NCBI GenBank assembly: GCA_900539185.1
Contig: UQBG01000006.1
Coordinates: 62,001 to 126,000, forward strand
Reading direction: 5' to 3'
DNA: 64,000 bases
From: an uncultured Clostridium sp.
GTDB lineage: Bacteria > Bacillota > Clostridia > Lachnospirales > Lachnospiraceae
Both the position numbers and the translations under genes were made by a program. The notes beneath the pieces are model-generated. The model searched no databases, was not told the origin of the DNA, and saw only the letters and a list, made by a program, of their open reading frames with translations. Shown here one piece after another: positions 45,512-53,211 of this stretch (position 1 is the stretch's first letter; each line of letters begins with the position of its first letter).

Positions 45512-46270
45512 ATGATACGAAAAATCATCAAGATAAACGAAGAAAAATGTAATGGCTGCGGTCTTTGTGCCGCTGCCTGTCATGAGGGTGCCATCGGCAT
45601 GGTAGACGGAAAGGCAAAGCTCCTCCGGGAGGACTACTGTGACGGTCTGGGCGACTGTCTGCCGGCCTGTCCGACCGGTGCGATCACCTTCGAGGAACGC
45701 GAAGCACCTGCTTATGATGAAGCAGCCGTCCTAAAAAGTAAAGCAGCCAAGCAGGTATCCGGCTCCGCCAGCCATGCAGGTCTGCATCCGGCCGGTCAGC
45801 CCGGTCTTCATGGTGGATGTCCGGGAAGCCGCATGCAGAGTATTTCCCATGCAAATGAAAAACCGGAAGTTCCTGTAGCCTCCGGTGCATCTGCCACTCC
45901 TGCTGTCAGCCGTCTTTCCCAGTGGCCGGTTCAGATCCAGCTGGTTCCGATCAATGCTCCGTACTTCGATGGTGCTAAGCTCCTGATCGCAGCAGACTGT
46001 ACCGCCTATGCCTATGCCGGCTTCCATGAGGACTTCATCAAGAACCATGTCACCCTCATCGGCTGCCCGAAGCTCGATCCGGTCGACTACTCGGAGAAGT
46101 TAACCGCGATCATCCGCAGCAATAACATCCAGAGTGTAACCATCGTCCGCATGGAGGTACCATGCTGCGGCGGTCTGGAACAGGCAGCCAAAACCGCACT
46201 TCAAAACAGCGGAAAGTTCCTGCCATGGCAGACCGTAACGATCTCTATCGATGGAAGAGTCATCGAGTAA
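45512..46270 (+). CDS. 4Fe-4S dicluster ferredoxin-type protein
   Basis: The product is 252 residues. Two cluster motifs occur in the first 60 residues: CNGCGLCAAACHEGA and CDGLGDCLPACPTGA. A low-complexity linker with HAGLHPAGQPGLHGGCPGSR joins them to a C-terminal domain (LLIAADCTAYAYAGFHEDFI; VTIVRMEVPCCGGLEQAAKT) that contains more cysteines. It is a soluble electron-transfer protein and probably a partner for hybrid-cluster or similar enzymes. AAAGGAGAATCCAT precedes the ATG. Confidence 0.9.
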   Translation: MIRKIIKINEEKCNGCGLCAAACHEGAIGMVDGKAKLLREDYCDGLGDCLPACPTGAITFEEREAPAYDEAAVLKSKAAKQVSGSASHAGLHPAGQPGLHGGCPGSRMQSISHANEKPEVPVASGASATPAVSRLSQWPVQIQLVPINAPYFDGAKLLIAADCTAYAYAGFHEDFIKNHVTLIGCPKLDPVDYSEKLTAIIRSNNIQSVTIVRMEVPCCGGLEQAAKTALQNSGKFLPWQTVTISIDGRVIE

Positions 46271-46275
46271 TCTTT

Positions 46276-46743
46276 CTATTCATGTGCCTTGGCTGTATAG
46301 GAATCCACATCTACCCGGATGACACACACGGCTTCTGCCATCTGCTCATTTATCCGGTGTGTCTCTCCTGTCTGAACCCGCATCAGACATTCAAGGGCTC
46401 TGCATTTTTCCTCGGCTTCCTCCACAATGGAAGCCCTGCCACGGCACATGACACTTTCATATCCGGCTCCATATCTACACGGTATATCCGCAGTAATCAG
46501 GGACTCTCCCCGATCAATCTCTACGAATACATTCTCATTTTCACGGATGCAATCCAGCTTATGCCCTTCCTTCGCACAATGTATATAGAATGTCAGATGA
46601 CCATCCTCCATCCGGTAGCCGTAATGCAACGGAACCACATACGGAAACGCCCCATCCATCATGCCTAAATGCAGATACCGTGCGCCTGCAAGTATCTCCT
46701 CGATCTTTTCTATATCTGTGATTTCTCTGTCGTTTCTTCGCAT
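46276..46743 (-). CDS. Pyridoxamine 5'-phosphate oxidase family (NimA-like) flavoprotein
   Basis: The product is 155 residues. RYLHLGMMDGAFPYVVPLHY, GYRMEDGHLTFYIHCAKEGH and VCVIRVDVDSYTAKAHE are the split-barrel flavin-binding pattern of NimA-type proteins, which reduce nitroimidazoles or bind haem/flavin; the substrate here is unknown. GGGGGGAGG precedes the ATG. It follows the 74-residue gene by 14 bases. Confidence 0.88.
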   Translation of the reverse strand: MRRNDREITDIEKIEEILAGARYLHLGMMDGAFPYVVPLHYGYRMEDGHLTFYIHCAKEGHKLDCIRENENVFVEIDRGESLITADIPCRYGAGYESVMCRGRASIVEEAEEKCRALECLMRVQTGETHRINEQMAEAVCVIRVDVDSYTAKAHE

Positions 46744-46757
46744 AGGTTCCTCCCCCC

Positions 46758-46982
46758 TTATCGCACTAAACCGGCATTGCTTCTGTATGCCTCATTTAGC
46801 TCCCGCAGTTCCTTCTCTCCGTTGATGTATGGCTCATAAAACGTATCAACCGAACCACCGCCCAGATTATCACATCCATTACAGAAATCACAGGCTCCTC
46901 CGCACTGGCTCAGCCCCTCCTGCACGATACGAATGCGTTCCTCTCTCGTCGTGTCCTTTATCAATAAGCTTTTTATCTCCAT
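46758..46982 (-). CDS. Small cysteine-rich protein
   Basis: The product is 74 residues. CGGACDFCNGCDNLGGGSVD holds four cysteines in a cluster that may bind metal; the N-terminus IKDTTREERIRIVQEGLSQC and C-terminus are helical. No named family is recognised. AAAGGATGATGCGG precedes the ATG. It is the first gene of a two-gene unit with the NimA-like protein. Confidence 0.75.
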   Translation of the reverse strand: MEIKSLLIKDTTREERIRIVQEGLSQCGGACDFCNGCDNLGGGSVDTFYEPYINGEKELRELNEAYRSNAGLVR

Positions 46983-47021
46983 TCCGCATCATCCTTTCTG
47001 AGATTCCTATATCTACTAACA

Positions 47022-47050
47022 GTATTAATCCTTTGGGGGGAATTTTGCAA
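47022..47050 (-). promoter_or_regulatory. Sigma-A promoter of the Cys-rich/NimA-like pair
   Basis: On the minus strand TTGCAA (47050-47045) and TAATAC (47027-47022) are 17 bases apart. This lies at the border of the AT-rich island. Confidence 0.5.
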
Positions 47051-47093
47051 TGGGAAGATTTTACTTTTACAAATGAATGAACGCACAAGAAAA

Positions 47094-47411
47094 CTAATCT
47101 ATCACCTCTTTTAAAAGAATCCTCTTTCGAAATCCTCCCCTTTTCTCCGCTTTTGCAAGTCTTACTTTCTCTAATTCTTCAATAGAATATCCTCTTGCTT
47201 CTGTAGCTGCATAAATAACTTCTATAAGATCAGCAAGCTCCTCTATGTTCTGATCTTTATGATATTCCGCTAATTCTTCATCAAGCTTTGTATCTATCAT
47301 TTTTAAGTATTCTTTGCCTTCAAGAAATTCTGTCTTACAACACTTCCCATCCATTGCGATAATTTCCGGGATCCTATCTCTTACCAATTTATTATATACC
47401 CTTACTCCCAT
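47094..47411 (-). CDS. MazG-like nucleotide pyrophosphohydrolase
   Basis: The product is 105 residues. YNKLVRDRIPEIIAMDGKCC is the signature of the small phosphoribosyl-ATP/MazG-like pyrophosphohydrolases, and LDEELAEYHKDQNIEELADL, IEVIYAATEARG supplies the metal-binding ExxE...EExxD pattern. It probably hydrolyses (d)NTPs. It overlaps the HNH gene by 20 bases; the two are paired as a transferable cassette in the AT-rich region. The ATG 47411 is preceded by GGAG. Confidence 0.85.
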   Translation of the reverse strand: MGVRVYNKLVRDRIPEIIAMDGKCCKTEFLEGKEYLKMIDTKLDEELAEYHKDQNIEELADLIEVIYAATEARGYSIEELEKVRLAKAEKRGGFRKRILLKEVID

Positions 47412-48528
47412 TGTAAATCCACTCCTTAAATCCCAACATTTGCGCCGATTCATAAACCGGTTTAACAACATGCTCTAATCTTTCAATAAACGATGATTTA
47501 TTCAAATCATCCTCGTATAGCTGATTACAAATTTCCGAATTATTCAAATGATACGGTGCTATCTTTTGAAATTCCCTTGCGACCATTTCATTCTGTTTTT
47601 TTAGCTCATATGCCCGATATTCCAATTCTCCTAACGAATTAAAATACAATATCCAAGATGGCAAAGAATTACTTTTACTACTATTTATGGACTTCGTTGT
47701 TGGGTGTAAATTCCATAGTTCATCATGTGCAACATACTGCCATGGCACAAAATGGTCAATTGAAATGTTTTCATCTTTCAATAATACTCCACCATAAATA
47801 TCTTTCAAAGATGGATCAACCTGTATAATTAGTTTCCAGTATTTTCGTACTCGTTCAATACTATCTCTTGAATCGGGTAATTCTATCTTATTTGCAATTC
47901 CCGGAACACTCGGATTCTTATTTTGAAGATATTGTATCAATTTCAATTGTGTCCATCCTTTTAGAATATCCTTATGTTGCAACAGATATGCCGCCCATAT
48001 ACTACTTACCTCTATCTCTGTTTTCAGCCCGGAAATTGACACAAAATAATATATAAGCCTTTGTTGACGATTGATTTCACTTGTCAAATTCTGCTTAGAA
48101 CCATTCCACATACTTCGCTCAATATTAATTTCATCATAGAATGGAACCTGTAACCTATATGGAACATTTAATGTCAAATCCACTTTATATTTCTGAATCT
48201 TTCTATCATCCACCTTTTGCAAAAAATTAAGAAGAGTCTCTCTCTTTTCTGATGAAGGAAATCCATAATTCTCATGAATATACCTTACCACTTCCTCTAA
48301 ATTATCTGTAATACCAAGCGGTCCTAATCTCAAATGATACTCGGTTACCATATACCATGCATCGGCAATCATTTCATTTATGAGTTCATCATATGTAAAT
48401 CTATAATGAATGCCATCCAATTTTCGCAAAATCGACTGAAACCAGAAAAACTTATAACAGTTTGTAGTATTTTTAAATATCTGACTTAAATAACCAATAT
48501 TTAATTCTTCCGAGTATGGTAATCTCAT
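47392..48528 (-). CDS. HNH endonuclease domain protein
   Basis: The product is 378 residues. Near residue 255-300 NISIDHFVPWQYVAHDELWN, then LHPTTKSINSSKSNSLPSWI is an HNH site (DH, W-N-L, then KS.N), of the kind seen in restriction-like nucleases. The N-terminal 240 residues are helical and unrecognised. AGAGGAATAATAAG precedes the ATG. Low GC and the partner MazG-like gene suggest a horizontally acquired defence module; target and trigger are unknown. Confidence 0.85.
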   Translation of the reverse strand: MRLPYSEELNIGYLSQIFKNTTNCYKFFWFQSILRKLDGIHYRFTYDELINEMIADAWYMVTEYHLRLGPLGITDNLEEVVRYIHENYGFPSSEKRETLLNFLQKVDDRKIQKYKVDLTLNVPYRLQVPFYDEINIERSMWNGSKQNLTSEINRQQRLIYYFVSISGLKTEIEVSSIWAAYLLQHKDILKGWTQLKLIQYLQNKNPSVPGIANKIELPDSRDSIERVRKYWKLIIQVDPSLKDIYGGVLLKDENISIDHFVPWQYVAHDELWNLHPTTKSINSSKSNSLPSWILYFNSLGELEYRAYELKKQNEMVAREFQKIAPYHLNNSEICNQLYEDDLNKSSFIERLEHVVKPVYESAQMLGFKEWIYNGSKGI

Positions 48529-48598
48529 CTTATTATTCCTCTATTTTTCACTCATAACCATTTTCTGCTCTGACAAGATATAGTGTATATGCTTACAA

Positions 48599-48805
48599 TT
48601 ATACCATTCCGCGTCTTCTTTTTATTCCGTCACATATAATCGTAACAGATTCTAACCAGCCTAATGGGATAAGCCGCTTTCTTTCTGATTGTGGATGATC
48701 TTCCTTTAAAAATTCATGCATATCCTTTTCTAACTGTAACCACTCATCATCGCTATTGTTTTTATTCTGTGCCCGCACTAATAAATCCTCTATATTTTGC
48801 ATCAC
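48599..48805 (-). CDS. Small protein B' (second copy of the array-trailing cassette)
   Basis: The product is 68 residues, a paralog of the 74-residue protein at 49261-49485: both contain NNSDDEWLQLE, then FLKEDHP and VTIICDGIKR followed by a basic end. No named family is recognised. GGGAGAG precedes two ATG codons. Its upstream partner (48834-48988) is decayed. It lies between the HNH gene and the CRISPR trailer. Confidence 0.65.
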   Translation of the reverse strand: MMQNIEDLLVRAQNKNNSDDEWLQLEKDMHEFLKEDHPQSERKRLIPLGWLESVTIICDGIKRRRGMV

Positions 48806-48833
48806 TCAATCTCTCCCTCTTCTTCCCTTTGCC

Positions 48834-48988
48834 TCTAAATCGGTTTATATTCGTCAGCTACAACTTCTTCCAAATGTGTTCCACAATAATCAATCTCTAT
48901 CGTATACTCTTCTAGTGTCATACATCCTTGCATTCTTATCGAAAAAATTATGCAAACTACCAGAGTGCGATATTCTATCATGATTCAT
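48834..48988 (-). pseudogene. Decayed copy of small gene A
   Basis: The sequence aligns with the gene at 49485-49715. HNFFDKNARMY matches QNFFDKDAKIY, and in another frame MTLEEYTIEIDYCGTHLEEV matches MTLEEYEIEMEYWETHLEEV. About 45 bases are missing between the two blocks, the frame changes, and a TAG ends it at EYKPI. It shows that the A-B gene pair was duplicated and one A copy lost. Confidence 0.75.
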
Positions 48989-49054
48989 ATTCTCTTGCTT
49001 CTCTCAATACAGAACTTTAATTCTCTTATCGTTTTTATAAGCCTTAATACTCCA

Positions 49055-49090
49055 ATGAACCGGTATTCAAAACTTACAAGATTTCCATAC
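49055..49090 (-). repeat. Degenerate CRISPR repeat 2 (psi-R2), across the stop codon of gene C
   Basis: On the minus strand the 16-base core TCTTGTAAGTTTTGAA is identical to the CRISPR repeat core and in the right place for a 36-base unit. The 5' part GTATGGAAA keeps four of the five bases of the lower stem (GTTTG). The 3' part is unrelated. The TAA in the core is the stop codon of the 48-residue gene C. Confidence 0.75.
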
Positions 49091-49220
49091 CCTCTTTGCC
49101 TACAGGGTATTCGATTCCTAAAATTTCCATTAGGTTTCTGTATGCCTCGAGTTCTCCAGCGCCTCGTTTGGCTTCTTTAATTAAAAATCTTTGCATTTCT
49201 TCTTTGTTCATTTCTTCCAT
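49074..49220 (-). CDS. Small protein C between two degenerate repeats
   Basis: The product is 48 residues (begins MEEMNKEEMQRFLIKEAKRG, ends VGKEGMEIL), probably a helical hairpin, acidic at the N-terminus. GGGAGG precedes the ATG. The stop TAA lies inside psi-R2 and the ribosome binding site follows psi-R1, so the gene sits exactly between the two degenerate repeats. No family is recognised. Confidence 0.55.
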   Translation of the reverse strand: MEEMNKEEMQRFLIKEAKRGAGELEAYRNLMEILGIEYPVGKEGMEIL

Positions 49221-49241
49221 CCTTTTTACCTCCCTTTCTTT

Positions 49242-49277
49242 GTTTCGTTATGTTCAAAACTTACAAGATTTTCAAAC
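49242..49277 (-). repeat. Degenerate CRISPR repeat 1 (psi-R1), across the stop codon of gene B
   Basis: This is a full 36-base unit with 30 identities to the array repeat, 481 bases from the trailing repeat. The substitutions are at repeat positions 7, 9, 26, 27, 30 and 31. The tracrRNA pairing segments, GTTTG (positions 1-5) and TCTTGTAAGTT (10-20), are unchanged; positions 7 and 9 lie in the internal loop. The TAA in the core is the stop codon of gene B. Confidence 0.85.
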
Positions 49278-49485
49278 TATTTATCATTCCTCGCTTTCTT
49301 TTTATTCCATCACATATAATTGTAACTACCTCTAATCCACCTAAAGGAGATAATTGTCTTTTTTCTTCTACCGGATGATCTTCCTTTAGAAATTCTTGCA
49401 TATCCCTTTCGAGTTGTAACCATTCATCGTCGCTGTTATTCCTATTTTGTACCCGTTTCACTAACTCTTCTATATTTTGTGCCAT
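49261..49485 (-). CDS. Small protein B (array-trailing cassette)
   Basis: The product is 74 residues: an acidic helical N-terminal half (IEELVKRVQNRNNSDDEWLQ, LERDMQEFLKEDHP) and a hydrophobic, then basic C-terminus (LEVVTIICDGIKRKRGMINS). Its ATG overlaps the stop codon of gene A (TAATG), so the two are translationally coupled; AGAGGTGATTT is the ribosome binding site. Its own stop lies within psi-R1. A paralog is at 48599-48805. The function is unknown; candidates are a toxin-antitoxin pair, an anti-CRISPR-like pair or a Cas9-regulated pair. Confidence 0.7.
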   Translation of the reverse strand: MAQNIEELVKRVQNRNNSDDEWLQLERDMQEFLKEDHPVEEKRQLSPLGGLEVVTIICDGIKRKRGMINSLKIL

Positions 49486-49715
49486 TAAATCACCTCTGCC
49501 GCTTTTTGTTTCCAAAGAGGTTTATATTCACCAGCCCTGACTTCTTCCAAATGAGTTTCCCAATATTCCATCTCAATTTCATACTCCTCCAATGTCATAT
49601 CCTCCCTTACAAATGGATACTCCAGCATTCCGGGATCAAGTATTCCATATATTTTCGCATCTTTGTCAAAAAAATTTTGCGAACTGCATGGCTGCAATTT
49701 TCTAGTGCTAGTCAT
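49485..49715 (-). CDS. Small acidic protein A (array-trailing cassette)
   Basis: The product is 76 residues, strongly acidic in the middle (DMTLEEYEIEMEYWETHLEE). GGAGGAATAAAAGAAT precedes the ATG, 43 bases beyond the last CRISPR repeat and on the same strand as crRNA transcription. No terminator is visible between array and gene, so array read-through could express A and B. A decayed copy lies at 48834-48988. No family is recognised. Confidence 0.7.
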   Translation of the reverse strand: MTSTRKLQPCSSQNFFDKDAKIYGILDPGMLEYPFVREDMTLEEYEIEMEYWETHLEEVRAGEYKPLWKQKAAEVI

Positions 49716-49758
49716 ATTCTTTTATTCCTCCATCCACAAACTCCCGATCTGCCAGCCT

Positions 49759-52169
49759 ATTTCACTACCTTCAAAACTTACAAGACTCTCAAACATATCC
49801 CAATACTTTGTTATATCTACATGGGTTTCACTACCTTCAAAACTTACAAGACTCTCAAACAAGCCCGTAAGCCCCTCGCCGTCCCTAGTAGTTTCACTAC
49901 CTTCAAAACTTACAAGACTCTCAAACCCTTCCCTTCCATCGTCTGCACGTACGTACGTTTCACTACCTTCAAAACTTACAAGACTCTCAAACAATAGGCG
50001 AAGAACAGTTCGACGTTGACAAGTTTCACTACCTTCAAAACTTACAAGACTCTCAAACTAAATCATACTATGAAGCGATGCTTCGTAAGTTTCACTACCT
50101 TCAAAACTTACAAGACTCTCAAACTGTAGTTATCGTTCTGGACTCTGCCGGTTAGTTTCACTACCTTCAAAACTTACAAGACTCTCAAACAGTTTAGTGT
50201 ACTTAGCGCGCCGGTTACAGGTTTCACTACCTTCAAAACTTACAAGACTCTCAAACTGTGCAGAAGATCATCTTCCCTATCAAGGGTTTCACTACCTTCA
50301 AAACTTACAAGACTCTCAAACGGTGTTGCTCATTGTGGCACGCTTCACATAGTTTCACTACCTTCAAAACTTACAAGACTCTCAAACAAAAAGAGACGCT
50401 GAGTGTTTTGGCATAATGTTTCACTACCTTCAAAACTTACAAGACTCTCAAACCGATCTGACTGCCGAGCTTGAAAAAAGCACGTTTCACTACCTTCAAA
50501 ACTTACAAGACTCTCAAACTAGTTACTAGCTGTGGTGTTATTACTCTTTGTTTCACTACCTTCAAAACTTACAAGACTCTCAAACGAAACGAAAGCAATC
50601 GTTGAATATCTGAATGTTTCACTACCTTCAAAACTTACAAGACTCTCAAACTGATAAATCCGTCCGCTTTCTGTTCTCAGCGTTTCACTACCTTCAAAAC
50701 TTACAAGACTCTCAAACTTTGTATCGGGTTCATTATATGTGTTTGAGTTTCACTACCTTCAAAACTTACAAGACTCTCAAACATAGGGGCGATGTTATGT
50801 ACAAAAGTACATGTTTCACTACCTTCAAAACTTACAAGACTCTCAAACTCCCTTGCATGAGCTGTTGTCCATACACCGGTTTCACTACCTTCAAAACTTA
50901 CAAGACTCTCAAACACTATATGATTAATTAATTTCCCTCGCATGGTTTCACTACCTTCAAAACTTACAAGACTCTCAAACCGGCGTTCCGTCCGACTTGA
51001 CATATTCTACGTTTCACTACCTTCAAAACTTACAAGACTCTCAAACGCTTCATTATTTGCACAAGGTCTTGCATCTGTTTCACTACCTTCAAAACTTACA
51101 AGACTCTCAAACTCCAGTCCAACCTTTCGCAATCGAGTTAAAGTTTCACTACCTTCAAAACTTACAAGACTCTCAAACGTCTGAAACGGAAAAAGCACAG
51201 ATCGAAAGGTTTCACTACCTTCAAAACTTACAAGACTCTCAAACTACGTCAAGTGCCGAACTTATAAACATTTTGTTTCACTACCTTCAAAACTTACAAG
51301 ACTCTCAAACTACGTTGTAACTATCAATGAATCTATCACAGTTTCACTACCTTCAAAACTTACAAGACTCTCAAACCAACCCCGCATTTTCTAATGATAC
51401 AAGCCGGTTTCACTACCTTCAAAACTTACAAGACTCTCAAACATATGGCGGTAGACAGCTTCAAGAATAAATGTTTCACTACCTTCAAAACTTACAAGAC
51501 TCTCAAACTCTGATGAAATTCTTGATTCAAGAGTTCGGAGTTTCACTACCTTCAAAACTTACAAGACTCTCAAACTGCGGCAATGTATGTATTTGCAACA
51601 TCGAGGTTTCACTACCTTCAAAACTTACAAGACTCTCAAACGTTAACAAGAGATGCGATTGCAAATACAATGTTTCACTACCTTCAAAACTTACAAGACT
51701 CTCAAACATCTTTTCAGTTAATAAGCATAACTGATTTGTTTCACTACCTTCAAAACTTACAAGACTCTCAAACGGTCTCACCAACATGATAGAAAACCTT
51801 AACGTTTCACTACCTTCAAAACTTACAAGACTCTCAAACCAAGCGCATGATGAAACTGATTCCAAAAGTGTTTCACTACCTTCAAAACTTACAAGACTCT
51901 CAAACAAACAGCGATACCACACTGAAAAAGCATTTGTTTCACTACCTTCAAAACTTACAAGACTCTCAAACGGTCAATATGTAGAAATATGAGGTAACTT
52001 AGTTTCACTACCTTCAAAACTTACAAGACTCTCAAACCATAGTTTATACGTTTTTACATCCAATGCCGTTTCACTACCTTCAAAACTTACAAGACTCTCA
52101 AACGGAAACATGGGAACATTTTGAATGTTGTTGGTTTCACTACCTTCAAAACTTACAAGACTCTCAAAC
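49759..52169 (-). CRISPR. Type II-A CRISPR array, 37 repeats and 36 spacers
   Basis: I counted 37 copies of a 36-base repeat. On the minus strand, the crRNA sense, it begins GTTTGAGAG, has core TCTTGTAAGTTTTGAA and ends GGTAGTGAAAC. Spacers are 30 bases, except two of 29 and one of 31. All repeats look identical except the last, trailing one at 49759-49794, where the final base differs. The leader is at the high-coordinate end next to csn2, so the newest spacers are near 52134. The short unchanged period and perfect repeats suggest an array that has been active recently. Frames reading FESLVSFEGSET through it are translated repeats, not genes. Confidence 0.99.
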
Positions 52170-52233
52170 CTCAAATTCTATTATTTATAGATTATCACCG
52201 AGTTTATCACACTGACTATGTGCTGTAAGTCAA
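52170..52233 (-). promoter_or_regulatory. CRISPR leader with anchoring sequence
   Basis: The 60 bases between the restored csn2 stop and the first repeat are AT-rich. They end in ATTTGAG (52176-52170) directly before the repeat; the same heptamer is the leader-anchoring sequence known for a Streptococcus thermophilus type II-A array. A possible promoter is TTGACT (52233-52228) and TGATAA (52209-52204), 18 bases apart. Confidence 0.7.
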
Positions 52234-52894
52234 TCTATTTTTATAATACATCCATCTCGATCAACTATGCAAATATTTTCTCCCGTTATCCTCTGCCTCA
52301 TTACATTTTCAATTAATATAATATATATTTTCTCATACTTACATGCTTCATACAGTAGTTTTCACTTAAATAAGTTTTCAAATTAATAAAAACTACCACC
52401 GTTATCCCTAATACTCTCTTCAACAGTTTAATATAATCAACCAACCGTTCTATTAATCTTTCCATGCAGGTTTCTAATCGTACACCATATGTTTTTAGTA
52501 TTCCTTGAAAATCCAGATTCAAATCAAATACTAAATTATAAGGCATTTTTTGAGTGATCTCCTCTATGTATGATACTATGCATGCATTAATTTCCGCAGT
52601 TTCTATTGCAAATTCTTCTTGAGCACATATTTGCATCTCTTGATATACTTTTTGAATAATTTTTCTTTCATTGTTATCAATAGAAAATGGATCTACAATA
52701 ACCTGTCCAATCTTATGAAACTGAAGAATCTTGTCTTGTTCCATTAAAAGCCATTGCGATTCTACATTCTGGCTAAGTTTTAAAAACTGCATTATTACAT
52801 TTGAAAATGTTTGTTCATTTTCCAGCACCAAAATCTGAATTTGATTTTCAATCAGTTCCAATTGAATTTCCATCTTTTCATCTACTATTTTCAT
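52230..52894 (-). pseudogene. csn2: csn2, frameshifted near the 3' end
   Basis: The intact frame gives 193 residues (52313-52894) that follow Csn2 up to VVVFINLKTYLSE. It then turns into an unrelated NYCMKHVSMRKYILY. One base of frame change at the TTTT run 52359-52362 (AAAA in the gene) restores YEACKYEKIYIILIENVMRQ and a tail to a TGA at 52230, for 221 residues, the usual Csn2 length. Csn2 forms DNA-end-binding ring tetramers needed for spacer acquisition. Either the strain has lost it, the run is phase variable, or the base is an assembly error. It overlaps cas2 by 4 bases. Confidence 0.9.
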
Positions 52895-53211
52895 ATAATC
52901 ACCAATCGTTCATCCGTATTCAGTACTTCATTTTGAGACTGTCCTACAATATACTCCATACGAGCATATTGCTTTTCTGTAACTTTCAACACCTGCACAA
53001 GTCCTGTCGATGGTTTATTCTTTCTTATTCCATCAACTATAGAATCTCCTGCTACAGCATTTTGTACCAATTTACAATATACTGATTCCTGTAACATCAA
53101 GAACCCATTTTTAATTAAATATTTTCGAAATATTCGATATTGTCGTCTTTCCTGTTCCGTGAGCACCGGAAGATCAAACATTACCATTACTCTCATATAC
53201 CTATAACTCAT
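52891..53211 (-). CDS. cas2: CRISPR-associated endoribonuclease Cas2
   Basis: The product is 106 residues. YMRVMVMFDLPVLTEQERRQ is the beta1 strand with the conserved Asp and the ferredoxin fold; LVQVLKVTEKQYARMEYIVG is the C-terminal part. With Cas1 it integrates new spacers at the leader-repeat junction. It overlaps cas1 by 11 bases and csn2 by 4. Confidence 0.97.
   Translation of the reverse strand: MSYRYMRVMVMFDLPVLTEQERRQYRIFRKYLIKNGFLMLQESVYCKLVQNAVAGDSIVDGIRKNKPSTGLVQVLKVTEKQYARMEYIVGQSQNEVLNTDERLVII

Noticed and set aside
48580..48605. A third degenerate repeat at the end of gene B'
   Set aside because: Only TTGTAAG is shared, and this may reflect homology with the end of gene B.
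49055..49277. psi-R1 and psi-R2 as an ordinary two-repeat mini-array
   Set aside because: They are separated by 151 bases containing a gene, not by a 30-base spacer, and their outer parts have diverged.
49242..49320. A second tracrRNA read from the plus strand of psi-R1
   Set aside because: The plus strand carries the anti-repeat sense, but no nexus, hairpins or terminator follow it.
49722..52174. Long series of frames encoding repeated FESLVSFEGSET or FHYLQNLQDSQT segments
   Set aside because: These are translations of the 36-base CRISPR repeat, which leaves one or more frames open; they have no ribosome binding sites and no protein-like composition in the spacer parts.
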